Source of the DNA: MFD00082-c5 sp963697995
GTDB taxonomy: Bacteria > Chlamydiota > Chlamydiia > Chlamydiales > JAJFMB01
Length of the DNA: 64,000 nt
Direction of reading: 5' to 3'
NCBI GenBank assembly: GCA_963697995.1
Contig: OY969110.1
Span: 1,116,001 to 1,180,000, forward strand
Shown here: in pieces, positions 8,245-16,217 of the stretch
Numbering within the stretch: position 1 is the first letter of the stretch
Layout of the letters: the number at the start of each line of letters is the position of its first letter
Notes under the pieces: generated by a model
The model's database searches: none
What the model saw: the letters and a program-made list of their open reading frames with translations, nothing else
Told to the model about the DNA's origin: nothing
Translations under genes and position numbers: made by a program

Positions 8245-10233
8245 TTAGTTATTTGATTTTAAAAGCCTTAGAGCGTTAAGGCCGACGAGAACTGTGCCTC
8301 CTTCGTGTAGCACCACAGCAAGCCAGAGAGGGACAAATCCTAAAAGTGCCGGCAAGCTTGCTAAAATAATTGCGCTAAAAGCCAATGTGAGGTTTTGCCT
8401 TACAATTCTTTTAGTCATTTGGGCCTTTCCTATTAGCCAGTCTAAAAGTTCGATGTTGTCTCTTAAGAGAACAATGTCAGAAGCATCGATCGCTGCGGCT
8501 GATCCCACTTGACCCATCGAGATCCCAACTGTCGCTCTTGCAAGAGCTGGTGCATCGTTGATCCCATCCCCTACCATCACAAGCCCCCCTTCCTCGGAAA
8601 GTTTTGAAACGTGTTCAAGTTTTTCATCAGGGCGTAAGTTAGCAAAATAGTGGCTCAACCCAAGCTCTTTAGCCACTCTTTTAGCCGACGTTTCGTGATC
8701 TCCTGTCAGCATCACAAGGTTTAACCCTTTTTGCTTAAGAGAATCGATGGTTTCTTTAATTTTGGCTCTTGGTGTGTCAGTGAAACAAAAAAGGGTTATC
8801 TCTTTGTCATGTTTTAGAGCTGCAATTAAAAAACCTGCCTCTTTTAAAGACTCGAGAGGCTCTTTTGCCATCCCATCAAGCGCCTCAGCCCTTCCTAAAA
8901 AGACATATGAGCTGTCAGAGGAGGAGGGAGAGGAACTGTCGATAAAGCCTTCGATACCAGATCCTGGAACTGAGTGGAAATTTTTAATCTCAATCGGAAG
9001 TAGTTTTTTTTCCTTCGCTTTTTCAATGAGCGCTTTTCCAATCGGGTGGACCGCGTGTTGCTCTAATCCATAAGCGATTTGAAGAGCTAAAACAGCCTCT
9101 GTTTCAGAAGCTTCGATTAAGTTTTTTTCCCTAAAAACTTTGATCGATTCAAGGTTTAAATCTCCTGTCGTCAGAGTCCCCGTCTTGTCAAAGGCAATTG
9201 TTTTACACATCTCAAGAGCATCGAGAACCGTTCCTCCTTTTAAGACGATCCCCTTCTTTGCAAGGGCACTTATAGCGCTTAGGTAAGCTGTAGGAATCGC
9301 TAGAATAAGCGCGCAGGGAGAGGCCGCAATTAAAAAGGCAAGAGCGCGATAAATTGAGCCCATCTCTTTTAGAAAGGGGATGTGAAACAAAAAAGGAAGG
9401 GTGATGGCAAAGAGAAAAGAGAGGGAAATGATCCCAATAGCGTAGCCTTTACTTAACGCATCGAAGGTTCTTTGCATTTTAGGTTTGGCATCTTGCGCTT
9501 TTGTCACAAGCTCAATGATTTTTGCAAGGGTGGAATCGCTGCTCGTTCTTAAGACGCGCACTGTAAGAGATCCCTCCAAATTCCTTGCCCCTGCGGCTAC
9601 TTCATCCCCTACAGTTTTTCGTATAGGAAAGTTTTCGCCAGTGAGGTGAACTAAGTTAACCGAAGAGGTTCCCGATGTGATGACCCCATCTAATGGGATC
9701 ACTTCCCCAGCTTTTACAAGAATAAGCTCTTGAGGTTTGATCTCTGTCAGGGCCTTTTCAATGAGGGACCCGTCAGGTTCTTTAATAAACGCTTTTGAGG
9801 GGGACAGTTCGCTTAAATCGCTAATCGCGGATTTGGCTTTTGTGGTTACAGCATCTTCCATTGCGTGCGATAAGGAGAAAAGAACCAAAAGAAGCGCTCC
9901 TTCAAACCCATTGCCGATAAAAACCGATGAGAAGGCCGCAAGAGTCATCAAAACGTCGATGTTGACTTCAAGAGCAAGTAAATCTTCGATAGCCTCGATG
10001 AGAGAAGGGGGGCCCACCAAAAAGTAGACAATGACTAAGAGAAAATGAGATAACCACAGAAACTCCTCTTTAAACGAAAGGGCAAAAGAGAGGGTTAGAA
10101 GAAGAGCTCCAAGGCTTGAAGCTTTTAAGCTTAAGTTTTTTCCAAGCCATCTAGTTTCAGGTGTTAAAAAGGGACTTTCAGTCTCCTCTTGTCCCCCTTG
10201 AAAAAAGGTTTTTAAAGAGGTTGTTGTCGTCAT
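8245..10233 (-). CDS. P1B-4-type metal-transporting ATPase
   Basis: Inner-membrane metal efflux ATPase. The intramembrane motif is SPC (AASPCALILAIPTAY) rather than CPC, and the last helices contain HEGGTVLVGLN. This SPC/HEGGT pair defines the P1B-4 group, which exports Co, Fe or related divalent ions. Also visible are the phosphorylation motif DKTGTLTTG, the nucleotide-domain HPIGKALI segment and the hinge GDGINDAPALA. There is no N-terminal HMA domain. I chose the ATG at 10233 (MTTTTSLK) because it forms an ATGA overlap with the stop of the upstream VIT-like gene; the frame extends further upstream but inside that gene. Chlamydia trachomatis has a comparable ATPase (CT727, called zntA) in a similar neighbourhood. 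Confidence 0.9.
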   Translation of the reverse strand: MTTTTSLKTFFQGGQEETESPFLTPETRWLGKNLSLKASSLGALLLTLSFALSFKEEFLWLSHFLLVIVYFLVGPPSLIEAIEDLLALEVNIDVLMTLAAFSSVFIGNGFEGALLLVLFSLSHAMEDAVTTKAKSAISDLSELSPSKAFIKEPDGSLIEKALTEIKPQELILVKAGEVIPLDGVITSGTSSVNLVHLTGENFPIRKTVGDEVAAGARNLEGSLTVRVLRTSSDSTLAKIIELVTKAQDAKPKMQRTFDALSKGYAIGIISLSFLFAITLPFLFHIPFLKEMGSIYRALAFLIAASPCALILAIPTAYLSAISALAKKGIVLKGGTVLDALEMCKTIAFDKTGTLTTGDLNLESIKVFREKNLIEASETEAVLALQIAYGLEQHAVHPIGKALIEKAKEKKLLPIEIKNFHSVPGSGIEGFIDSSSPSSSDSSYVFLGRAEALDGMAKEPLESLKEAGFLIAALKHDKEITLFCFTDTPRAKIKETIDSLKQKGLNLVMLTGDHETSAKRVAKELGLSHYFANLRPDEKLEHVSKLSEEGGLVMVGDGINDAPALARATVGISMGQVGSAAAIDASDIVLLRDNIELLDWLIGKAQMTKRIVRQNLTLAFSAIILASLPALLGFVPLWLAVVLHEGGTVLVGLNALRLLKSNN

Positions 10234-10925
10234 AAAAGAAAATAAACAGAACCGAAGCATAAACCAAAAAGGCTTACATTCCAAACAAGGGCTCCGATCG
10301 GGTTATTTTTTTCGTAAAGCGCGGAGAGGAGGGCTCCAATGCCGACTCCAAAGAGGGCAAGTGGAGGAAATAATAGAGTGAAAAATGCTCCTGTTGCCAC
10401 TCCCAAAAGGGCTCCAAAGGCCTGTTTAAGTGGGTGTTCGTTAGTTTCAAGGGTCAGTTGAAGCTCCTCTTCTAACATCACCTTAAGAGCTCGGTCCTTG
10501 TCTGCCATCAAGACTTCGATAACATCGTTGAGAAGTTTTCCTTCAAATCCCCTTGCTCGATAAAGAGTGGCAAGCTCCTCTTTTTCTTGCTCCCTATGGT
10601 GCTCGATTTCCCATTTCTCCTCGTTTAAGATCCGATGGAGCCTTTCGAGGCGAGACCAGCCAAGCCACCCACTTCTTCCGGTTTTCCAAAAAAGTAAGCC
10701 AAAAGAAAAGATAAGGAGATAGGGATAAGGATTTGCGGGGATGATTTTACTTAAAATGAGCCATAAAAGAGACAAAAAGACACAAGTTTCTCTTAAAGCA
10801 TCGCTAAAGGCGTTGATGGCTCCTGGAATTTCAGCTCCGTGAATCTCTGATGAGGAGAAAATTCCTTGAGCTTGCTTCTCGACGACGTGGAGTAAGGGGT
10901 CTTTCCCTTTATAGTGGTTGTTCAT
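10230..10925 (-). CDS. VIT/CCC1-like membrane protein (Fe/Mn transporter family)
   Basis: The middle segment EKEELATLYRARGFEG, followed by MADKDRALKVMLEEEL, has the shape of the cytosolic metal-binding helices of the VIT/CCC1 iron-manganese transporters. Four or five hydrophobic segments flank it: two before the helical region and about three after (GALLGVATGAFFTLLFPPLA, then FGVGIGALLSAL, then the C-terminus). The ATG at 10925 follows GGTGA at short spacing; TTG and GTG codons just upstream are alternatives. It overlaps the P1B-4 ATPase by ATGA, so the two are co-translated and probably handle the same metal. The position matches chlamydial CT728 beside CT727. Confidence 0.75.
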   Translation of the reverse strand: MNNHYKGKDPLLHVVEKQAQGIFSSSEIHGAEIPGAINAFSDALRETCVFLSLLWLILSKIIPANPYPYLLIFSFGLLFWKTGRSGWLGWSRLERLHRILNEEKWEIEHHREQEKEELATLYRARGFEGKLLNDVIEVLMADKDRALKVMLEEELQLTLETNEHPLKQAFGALLGVATGAFFTLLFPPLALFGVGIGALLSALYEKNNPIGALVWNVSLFGLCFGSVYFLL

Positions 10926-10987
10926 TTTCACCAAATCTTTGTAAAGTTAATGTTAATGTAAACTAAATGTGGATTTAAATCAAACTA

Positions 10988-10996
10988 TGTTATAAT
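10988..10996 (+). promoter_or_regulatory. Extended -10 promoter of the gene at 11066
   Basis: TG-T-TATAAT with the hexamer at 10991-10996. No -35 is recognisable, consistent with an extended -10 promoter. The leader to the ATG is about 65 nt. Confidence 0.6.
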
Positions 10997-11065
10997 CGAA
11001 TTAGAAAAAGCTGAGAAATCCTCTAGAAAAGTGGAGAGTCCTTACTGAAATAAGGGAGGTTTTAG

Positions 11066-12295
11066 ATGTCTAGTGTAATGCCAGAGGGAGCCGGAACAGG
11101 TTCTACTTCTTTTCCAATACAGGTCGTAGAGATCAATGGGCAGGTTTATGTTCAAGTTGAAGAAGGAAGGGCGGTAGACGAGCTTGGCCTCTCGACTGTT
11201 AAAGCGATGGAAAAAATGATGCCGCCGCCAGATTTACCTCAACCCCCACTTCCCGGTTATGTGCTTGTCGATATTAACACGTTTATTAAAGCCGCTGCCG
11301 GTATTGGGGCACTATCAGGAGTGAATCAGACGGGGGGAGGAAGCGTTATAGATCCTGAAGCTTTTGGGCTTGCGATCAATAACGATATACACAAAATTAT
11401 TCTTTCTGTCCTCACGAGCTGGTCAAACTCTGTTCAAGAGCAAGCAAAAGAGTCAAAAAAGGCAGACCTTTTAGAGGGAATTAAAAGAGAAGAAGATAAG
11501 CATACACAACTGATAAGCGATATTCGGGAGGGGCAAATCAAGGCTGTTGAGGCGTATAAAACTCTTTTGGAATCAGGTCAGGCCACTCAACCCGTGTTTG
11601 TCATGGGAGCTTTAAGCTTTGCCCCCGTTGTGATGGCAGGTTTTGTTGGAGGAACAATTTCACCTTTGGACAAAGCTCTTGGAATAACAGTTCGGACCGT
11701 TTCAGAGGTCGGAGGAAGTGAAGTGACGTCTCAATCGATAGCTGCAGGCTATATTGGAGCTACGATGATGTATGGCGTTCAGGTTTTGGCAAATCTTTCA
11801 AGACTTGGAGCTCAAAGACAGACAAAAATTGATGAAAAGGTGCCCGAGGAGTATGGGAAGAAAATGCTTAAGTTTGTCACAAGTCCTGATGCCGATGTGC
11901 TTTTAAAGGCAGCTGCCGGCCCTGGTAAAGAGGGAGAAGAGGCCGTCGCTTTAGTAAAAGTTGCTATGTTAGTACTTCCTTTAATGCTAAGTTACCGTTT
12001 TGAAACGGGAGGTACAGATATTAAAGGTAGAGAAGGAATGACCTCTCATGAGATGAAAAGCCTTCTTTTACAAGAATTTAAAGATATTCCAGAAACGGAT
12101 ATTAAATCGCAGTTAGCAGCTGCTATTCAACAAAATTTAGCGCAAATTTCAACTCCGGTAAAAGCTCTTTTGATCGAGCGGATTTTGGCCTATGTCGACA
12201 GTAAACCGCCCCTAGGGGATCTTTTAGACGGGCAAAAAGCGATCGAACAGATTAAAGCTGTCGAGGAGACGAGCGTCGAAACTTTTGGGGTTTAG
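11066..12295 (+). CDS. Unknown 409-aa protein with two hydrophobic segments, translocator-like
   Basis: The family is not recognised. A strong GGGAGG lies 6 bp before the ATG. The N-terminus is Gly/Ser/Pro-rich and soluble; residues about 150-175 are charged and helical. Two hydrophobic stretches follow, one around VFVMGALSFAPVVMAGFVGG and one around VALVKVAMLVLPLML, with helical hydrophilic ends. This organisation (central hydrophobic helices between amphipathic ends, no Sec signal) is seen in type III translocators such as CopB, but no specific sequence motif supports that. It may instead be an Inc-like or other secreted protein. It has its own promoter and is followed after 80 bp by the sulfotransferase gene on the same strand. 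Confidence 0.55.
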   Translation: MSSVMPEGAGTGSTSFPIQVVEINGQVYVQVEEGRAVDELGLSTVKAMEKMMPPPDLPQPPLPGYVLVDINTFIKAAAGIGALSGVNQTGGGSVIDPEAFGLAINNDIHKIILSVLTSWSNSVQEQAKESKKADLLEGIKREEDKHTQLISDIREGQIKAVEAYKTLLESGQATQPVFVMGALSFAPVVMAGFVGGTISPLDKALGITVRTVSEVGGSEVTSQSIAAGYIGATMMYGVQVLANLSRLGAQRQTKIDEKVPEEYGKKMLKFVTSPDADVLLKAAAGPGKEGEEAVALVKVAMLVLPLMLSYRFETGGTDIKGREGMTSHEMKSLLLQEFKDIPETDIKSQLAAAIQQNLAQISTPVKALLIERILAYVDSKPPLGDLLDGQKAIEQIKAVEETSVETFGV

Positions 12296-12348
12296 GGCTT
12301 ATTTTTCTTGTATTTTTTTTGATTTTCCGGTTTTATCTTAAGCGACGT

Positions 12349-12354
12349 TATAAT
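12349..12354 (+). promoter_or_regulatory. -10 box before the sulfotransferase gene
   Basis: A perfect TATAAT in the context CGTTATAATAATG, 21 bp before the chosen GTG start. Its position argues against the upstream in-frame TTG at 12319 as start codon. Confidence 0.5.
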
Positions 12355-12375
12355 AATGAACGAGGCTTGAGAATT

Positions 12376-13161
12376 GTGAAAAAAGTAGCTCTTTTGGGAT
12401 GTGTTTTAGCGGGTCTTTCTTTTGGTCTTTTTAGCTTTAAACAACAGGATTGTTTGCCAGAGAGTGGCGATTTACTGCTTACTTTTCCAAGGTCTGGAAC
12501 CAATTGGACGATTGGAGTTTTGCAAACATTAACCAAGCGCCCAGTTAGGTTTCTCCATAAACCCACTTTAAAGGAGCATTTGGGCGTTAACCGGTTGGGT
12601 TTTGAAACCGATGAGAGTTTGCCCGTTATCTATAGAACACATACTCTCTATAAAGGGATAAAAGAGTTAGATCAGTCTCAGTTTCGTCTCCTCTTTACGC
12701 TTCGCAACTACAAGGAGTGTATTGTCAAAGAGGGAAAATACGATGCTGAAGAGTTTTTAGAAGCTTTCCGGTCAAATAATGATCTTGTCGAACAATACTT
12801 TGATAATTTGCGTTTTTTTGATTCGGGATGGAGTGACCCTAAAACCAAACACCTTCTGGTTTATGAAGAGATCATTTCAGATCCCGAGAAGGTTGTGATA
12901 GATTTACTTAAGTTTTTAGGGGAAAGTTTGGATGGTGTCCCGAACTTTTTTGAAAACTATGAGGAGTGGAATCAGAAAATGCTCTCGTCCTATCATGAAC
13001 AACACAAAGATAGGGGGCCCCCTTCAAATAATCAACCCCTTTTTCACAGCAAGTCGTTTCCGAAAGAGGTTGTAGAAGAGGTTGATGGGCTAGTTCAAAG
13101 CCGTTTCCCCGATCTGTTTGAAAAATACCTCAAGCGGTATCAAGAAGGAAATATCCATTAA
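12376..13161 (+). CDS. Eukaryote-like sulfotransferase
   Basis: The 5'-phosphosulfate-binding motif is clear: LLLTFPRSGTNWT (compare PKSGTTW). A second PAPS-contact region, LLFTLRNYKECIV, resembles the family RNPKDxxVS motif, and YEEIISDPEKVVIDLLKFLG matches the usual region following the active site. The canonical C-terminal RKGxxGDWK loop is not seen. PAPS-dependent sulfuryl transfer to an unknown, possibly host, acceptor is inferred. The GTG at 12376 gives an N-terminus VKKVALLGCVLAGLSFGLFS that looks like a signal peptide or membrane anchor; a TTG at 12319 is possible but overlaps the promoter. It ends 2 bp before the convergent RING gene. Confidence 0.75.
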   Translation: MKKVALLGCVLAGLSFGLFSFKQQDCLPESGDLLLTFPRSGTNWTIGVLQTLTKRPVRFLHKPTLKEHLGVNRLGFETDESLPVIYRTHTLYKGIKELDQSQFRLLFTLRNYKECIVKEGKYDAEEFLEAFRSNNDLVEQYFDNLRFFDSGWSDPKTKHLLVYEEIISDPEKVVIDLLKFLGESLDGVPNFFENYEEWNQKMLSSYHEQHKDRGPPSNNQPLFHSKSFPKEVVEEVDGLVQSRFPDLFEKYLKRYQEGNIH

Positions 13162-13163
13162 TT

Positions 13164-13505
13164 CTAGGAGATTGTCCGGGGATCGAGCTCAAGAGCTCTT
13201 CTTCGTGTTGCAACCTCATCGCGGCGGGTGATATTCAATGGCATTGACCCCTCTAGATGGATGTTAGTAAGTTGAGGTTCCCTTTTTCTTTGAAAAAAGG
13301 AGAAAAGGGATTTTTTTTCCTCTTTCTTAACAACAAATCTGCAATTGGGGCATAGGGTGTTGTGTCTTGGTAGAGTCATTTTATCCCACCCTTTAAAGCA
13401 TTTTTTGTGGAACGTGTGATTACAATCAAGCGTTTTTGCTTGTTTTTTTTGAACATCATCTAGGCAGATGGAACATTCCGGAAGTTTGCTAACAGAAGAC
13501 ATCAT
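13164..13505 (-). CDS. RING-H2 finger protein, candidate E3 ubiquitin ligase effector
   Basis: Small basic protein (113 aa from the ATG at 13505; a GTG lies at 13511). Zinc ligands read C-x2-C (CSIC), then C-x-H-x2-H-x2-C (CNHTFHKKC), then C-x2-C (CPNC). This is the C3H2C3 arrangement of RING-H2, with a Trp (GWDK) and CPNCR at the places where E2 enzymes usually contact. Bacteria lack ubiquitin, so action on host ubiquitin is the likely role. AGGAG lies 9 bp before ATG 13505, and a CATAAT -10-like box is at 13537-13542. The tail is rich in Lys/Arg and Phe without a known domain. Confidence 0.8.
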   Translation of the reverse strand: MMSSVSKLPECSICLDDVQKKQAKTLDCNHTFHKKCFKGWDKMTLPRHNTLCPNCRFVVKKEEKKSLFSFFQRKREPQLTNIHLEGSMPLNITRRDEVATRRRALELDPRTIS

Positions 13506-13564
13506 AATCACGAACTCCTTTTTATTAAAAGTTATGATTATGTTAAACTATAATTTGTTTTTTG

Positions 13565-13814
13565 TCAAGAATTATCTCTTATTAAAACCTCTAGGTCTGT
13601 GATGTAATCTTCCGTTTCATTATCAAAATTATAAGAGGAGTCAAAATTACCATTTATGACTGAAAGAAGTTTATAAAAACACTCTTTTAGGTCATTTCTT
13701 GCCTCATTGTCGATCGATTGGATATCCCTATTAGGGCCGACTACCTAATGGATCTTTCACTAAATTGTAATTTTGTATGTATTCATTGCCGCCGCCAACA
13801 AATGGAATACTCAT
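13565..13814 (-). pseudogene. Broken small gene interrupted at a MITE-end-like sequence
   Basis: This fills the 366-bp gap between the RING gene and hemH. From the ATG at 13814 the frame reads MSIPFVGGGNEYIQN, then YNLVKDPLGSRP, then stops. A second frame directly after it reads DIQSIDNEARNDLKECFYK, then LLSVINGNFDSSYNFDN and a tail to the stop at 13565. Joined by a one-frame shift these would be one protein of about 80 aa. The break coincides with AGTCGGCCCT (minus strand), identical to the end of the 277-bp repeats in this window. The function is unknown. Confidence 0.5.
13733..13742. repeat. Possible MITE end or excision footprint
   Basis: AGGGCCGACT on the + strand followed by A, so CCGAC|TA, exactly the outer 10 bp of the terminal inverted repeat of the elements at 22443, 42250 and 57725. 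On the other strand it is followed by AATAGGG, which could be a scrap of the opposite end. The match is short, so chance is possible. Confidence 0.4.
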
Positions 13815-13877
13815 ATTAAAGCTGCTTTTTAATATTACGTTAATTAAAATTATATTTAATAATTAAATAAGATTTAA

Positions 13878-14840
13878 TTAAGGGCGGTTTCTAATTAAAG
13901 AGGTGGTTGTCACAAGAGAAGACTCTTCGATAATTTTGCAAATCCCCTCTTTCCAAACGTCACTTGTTTGAAGGGCGTCGACTCGAAGGGCTTGTAATCC
14001 CTTACTTTTGACTATTGGAAGATACTCATATTCGATTTCAAAAAGAGTTTCGACATGATCTGATGTGAAGGCAAGGGGTATAAAAAGGATTGTTTTTTTA
14101 TCCTTAGAATACTCGGTGATATTTTCACAAACATCTGATGTATAAGGGGTTAACCACTCTTCGGGGCCAAAACGGGATTGGTAGCAAAGAAGGGACTCTG
14201 TGTGAAACTTCTTCTTTATTTCCTGGAAGGAAGCCTCGCACTCTTGTTGGTAAGGGTCTCCCTTTTTAACGTAAGATTTTGGGATACCGTGAGCAGAAAA
14301 GAGTAAAAAACACTCCTCTTCTTTCAACTGATTCGCTTTTAAGGTGTTTTCTATTTGGGTTTGATACGCTTCAATAAAAGTTTTGTGCGTGGGGTACGAC
14401 TTTATCCATTGAAGGGGGGTGTTTGGCAAAAAGGTGTTAAGCCATCTGGCAGCACTTCCGGTTGTTGCATAGGTAAATTGGGGGAAAAGGGGGAAAACAG
14501 TGAATTTTTCCCCTTTTAAGGATAAAATTTGCTCAATGAAATCGGGGTGGGTGCTTTTTAAGTAGCGATGAAAAGGGATCACTTGAGTTTTAAGTTTTAT
14601 TTCAAGCTCTTTGGCAAGCTCCTCTGTGTCTTTAAAGATCGGGGAGGCGCCTCCTATCAATTTGTATTGCTCCTCAATTTTTTTTGTCCGCCTCTTTGCT
14701 ATGAAAGTGAAAAGGGCTTTGTCAAAAAATGCAGGCAGTGGTGTTCTAACGACATCTCTGTCTGTAAGAAGTTCTTTTAAAAAGGGATAAACTTCTTTTA
14801 AATTTCGGGGTCCGCCAAAGTTTGCTAAAATAAGAGGCAT
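13878..14840 (-). CDS. hemH: Ferrochelatase
   Basis: Inserts ferrous iron into protoporphyrin IX, the last haem step. It is 320 aa, standard length. Visible are the N-terminal LILANFGGPRNLKEVYPFL, the LIGGASPI segment, the active-site FSAHGIPKSYVKKGDPY containing the conserved His, and the QSRFGPEEWLTPYT motif. It is divergent from the solute-binding protein gene 81 bp away. The same neighbours occur in Chlamydia trachomatis (CT485 and CT486). Confidence 0.95.
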   Translation of the reverse strand: MPLILANFGGPRNLKEVYPFLKELLTDRDVVRTPLPAFFDKALFTFIAKRRTKKIEEQYKLIGGASPIFKDTEELAKELEIKLKTQVIPFHRYLKSTHPDFIEQILSLKGEKFTVFPLFPQFTYATTGSAARWLNTFLPNTPLQWIKSYPTHKTFIEAYQTQIENTLKANQLKEEECFLLFSAHGIPKSYVKKGDPYQQECEASFQEIKKKFHTESLLCYQSRFGPEEWLTPYTSDVCENITEYSKDKKTILFIPLAFTSDHVETLFEIEYEYLPIVKSKGLQALRVDALQTSDVWKEGICKIIEESSLVTTTSLIRNRP

Positions 14841-14921
14841 GAAAATTTCTAGCTTTTTAGTTGATAATGCAGTAAAATAATTCTACATAAAGTGTAACCA
14901 ATTTAGCAATATTTAAAGAAA

Positions 14922-15785
14922 ATGGCTGATCTTAAGGAAGATTTAGAAAATATCTCGGCGAAAAAGGGAGTTAAAATTGCTTTGACTCTTTTGTTTCTTT
15001 TTCTTATCTCTCTTTTCCTCTTGAAAGGGTGTTTTTTTAAGGGGAGTGAAGGCCATCCAAATCAATTTGTCGTAGCGAGAGATCCAAGCTGGTACCCTCT
15101 TAATCTTTTGGGCAAAGACTCTCTTATGGTAGGGTTTACAAATGAGCTTATCCTCGAGATTGCAAAGCGAGAGAATGTGAATTTGACCGTTCATAACGTC
15201 AGTTCAGATGGATTGTTTCAAGGGTTAAATGAGGGGCGCTACGATGGTGTTTTAAGTTCAATAACGCCAACTAGCATGAATCAGGAGTATTTTAAATTTT
15301 CAGAGCCGTTTTATCTTTTAGGTCCTGTGGTGATTGTCAGAAAGGATTCCCCTTTAGAGTCTTTACAGGAGTTGCAGGGCAAATCGATCGGGATTCAAAG
15401 TGGATCAACGCTTGCGTATCGGACAAAAAATTTCCCGCTTCTTCTTTTTTCCTACTATCCCAATATTCGGAATGCAATAGACGATCTTGTCGATGAGAAG
15501 CTCGATGCGGTTGTGATGGATGTACTGCCAGCTTATGCTTATTTAAGAGGGCAATATGGGGGGCAATTGAAGCTTTTGGGGCGTCCATTAACAATTGATG
15601 GGTTACGAGTCGTCGCAAAGTCAGATAATAAGGGTGGTCGTCTTGTGGCCCTTTTTGATAAAGGGCTAAATCAATTGATTAAGGATGGCACTTATAGAAA
15701 ATTACTGACTAAATGGGATTTAGTTGAAACTCTCTCTCTTCCCCAAGAAGATGCAGGTCCTTCAGTTATCACTCATAATTTGTAG
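14922..15785 (+). CDS. Amino-acid-type extracellular solute-binding protein (FliY/ArtJ-like)
   Basis: Periplasmic family 3 substrate-binding protein of an ABC importer. An N-terminal hydrophobic segment (LTLLFLFLISLFLLKGC) may be a lipoprotein signal ending at Cys. It is followed by the bilobed fold: VARDPSWYPLN, LILEIAKREN, GRYDGVLSSITPT, FSEPFYLLGPVVIV, LQGKSIGIQSGSTLAY and LDAVVMDVLPA. The ligand is unknown; C. trachomatis homologues bind arginine (ArtJ) or are annotated as glutamine binding. No permease or ATPase gene is adjacent. The 3' end overlaps a convergent small gene by 24 bp. Confidence 0.88.
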   Translation: MADLKEDLENISAKKGVKIALTLLFLFLISLFLLKGCFFKGSEGHPNQFVVARDPSWYPLNLLGKDSLMVGFTNELILEIAKRENVNLTVHNVSSDGLFQGLNEGRYDGVLSSITPTSMNQEYFKFSEPFYLLGPVVIVRKDSPLESLQELQGKSIGIQSGSTLAYRTKNFPLLLFSYYPNIRNAIDDLVDEKLDAVVMDVLPAYAYLRGQYGGQLKLLGRPLTIDGLRVVAKSDNKGGRLVALFDKGLNQLIKDGTYRKLLTKWDLVETLSLPQEDAGPSVITHNL

Positions 15786-16214
15786 AATTTCTTCGTAACA
15801 GTTTTTTTTAAAAAATGGGAGGAAGAGGTTATTATTTATTCTTATTCCAAATCCTTTTTCATTCTCTTCGTAAGTTATTTTTTCGATTTGAGAAAAATTT
15901 AGAGCGAGTAGAGGTTTGTTTTCTTGAAAAAGGGTCATTGAGGTCTCTGTTACAACCAGTTTATACGGTTTGGTTTGAAGTTTTTTTAGCTTTTTATAGG
16001 AAAGAAGCCCTCTTGTGATGAGAAAAAGTCCAGAAAAGAGGAGGGTTAAAGCAATTATTGGGGAGAGGGAAATTAACCCTGGAATTAAAATGAGAGTTAG
16101 CCCAGTAACGCTTAAGAGAAATCCTCCCTTCAATGACTTGGCCACAATGGGGCTCGGTACAGTGGAGTAAAACGTCTTAGAATCGGAGCTAAAAACTTCA
16201 AGCCTAGTACTCAA
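15762..16214 (-). CDS. Small two-TM membrane protein of unknown function
   Basis: 150 aa. After a polar N-terminus come two close hydrophobic helices (about residues 29-68, GGFLLSVTGLTLILIPG and IIALTLLFSGLFLITRG). A soluble C-terminal beta-rich part follows (YKLVVTETSMTLFQ, LNFSQIEKITYEE), reminiscent of bacterial PH-like domains. The family is not recognised. It lies 3 bp downstream of the SWIM-like gene on the same strand, so the two are probably co-transcribed. Confidence 0.7.
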   Translation of the reverse strand: MSTRLEVFSSDSKTFYSTVPSPIVAKSLKGGFLLSVTGLTLILIPGLISLSPIIALTLLFSGLFLITRGLLSYKKLKKLQTKPYKLVVTETSMTLFQENKPLLALNFSQIEKITYEENEKGFGIRINNNLFLPFFKKNCYEEILQIMSDN

Positions 16215-16217
16215 GTG

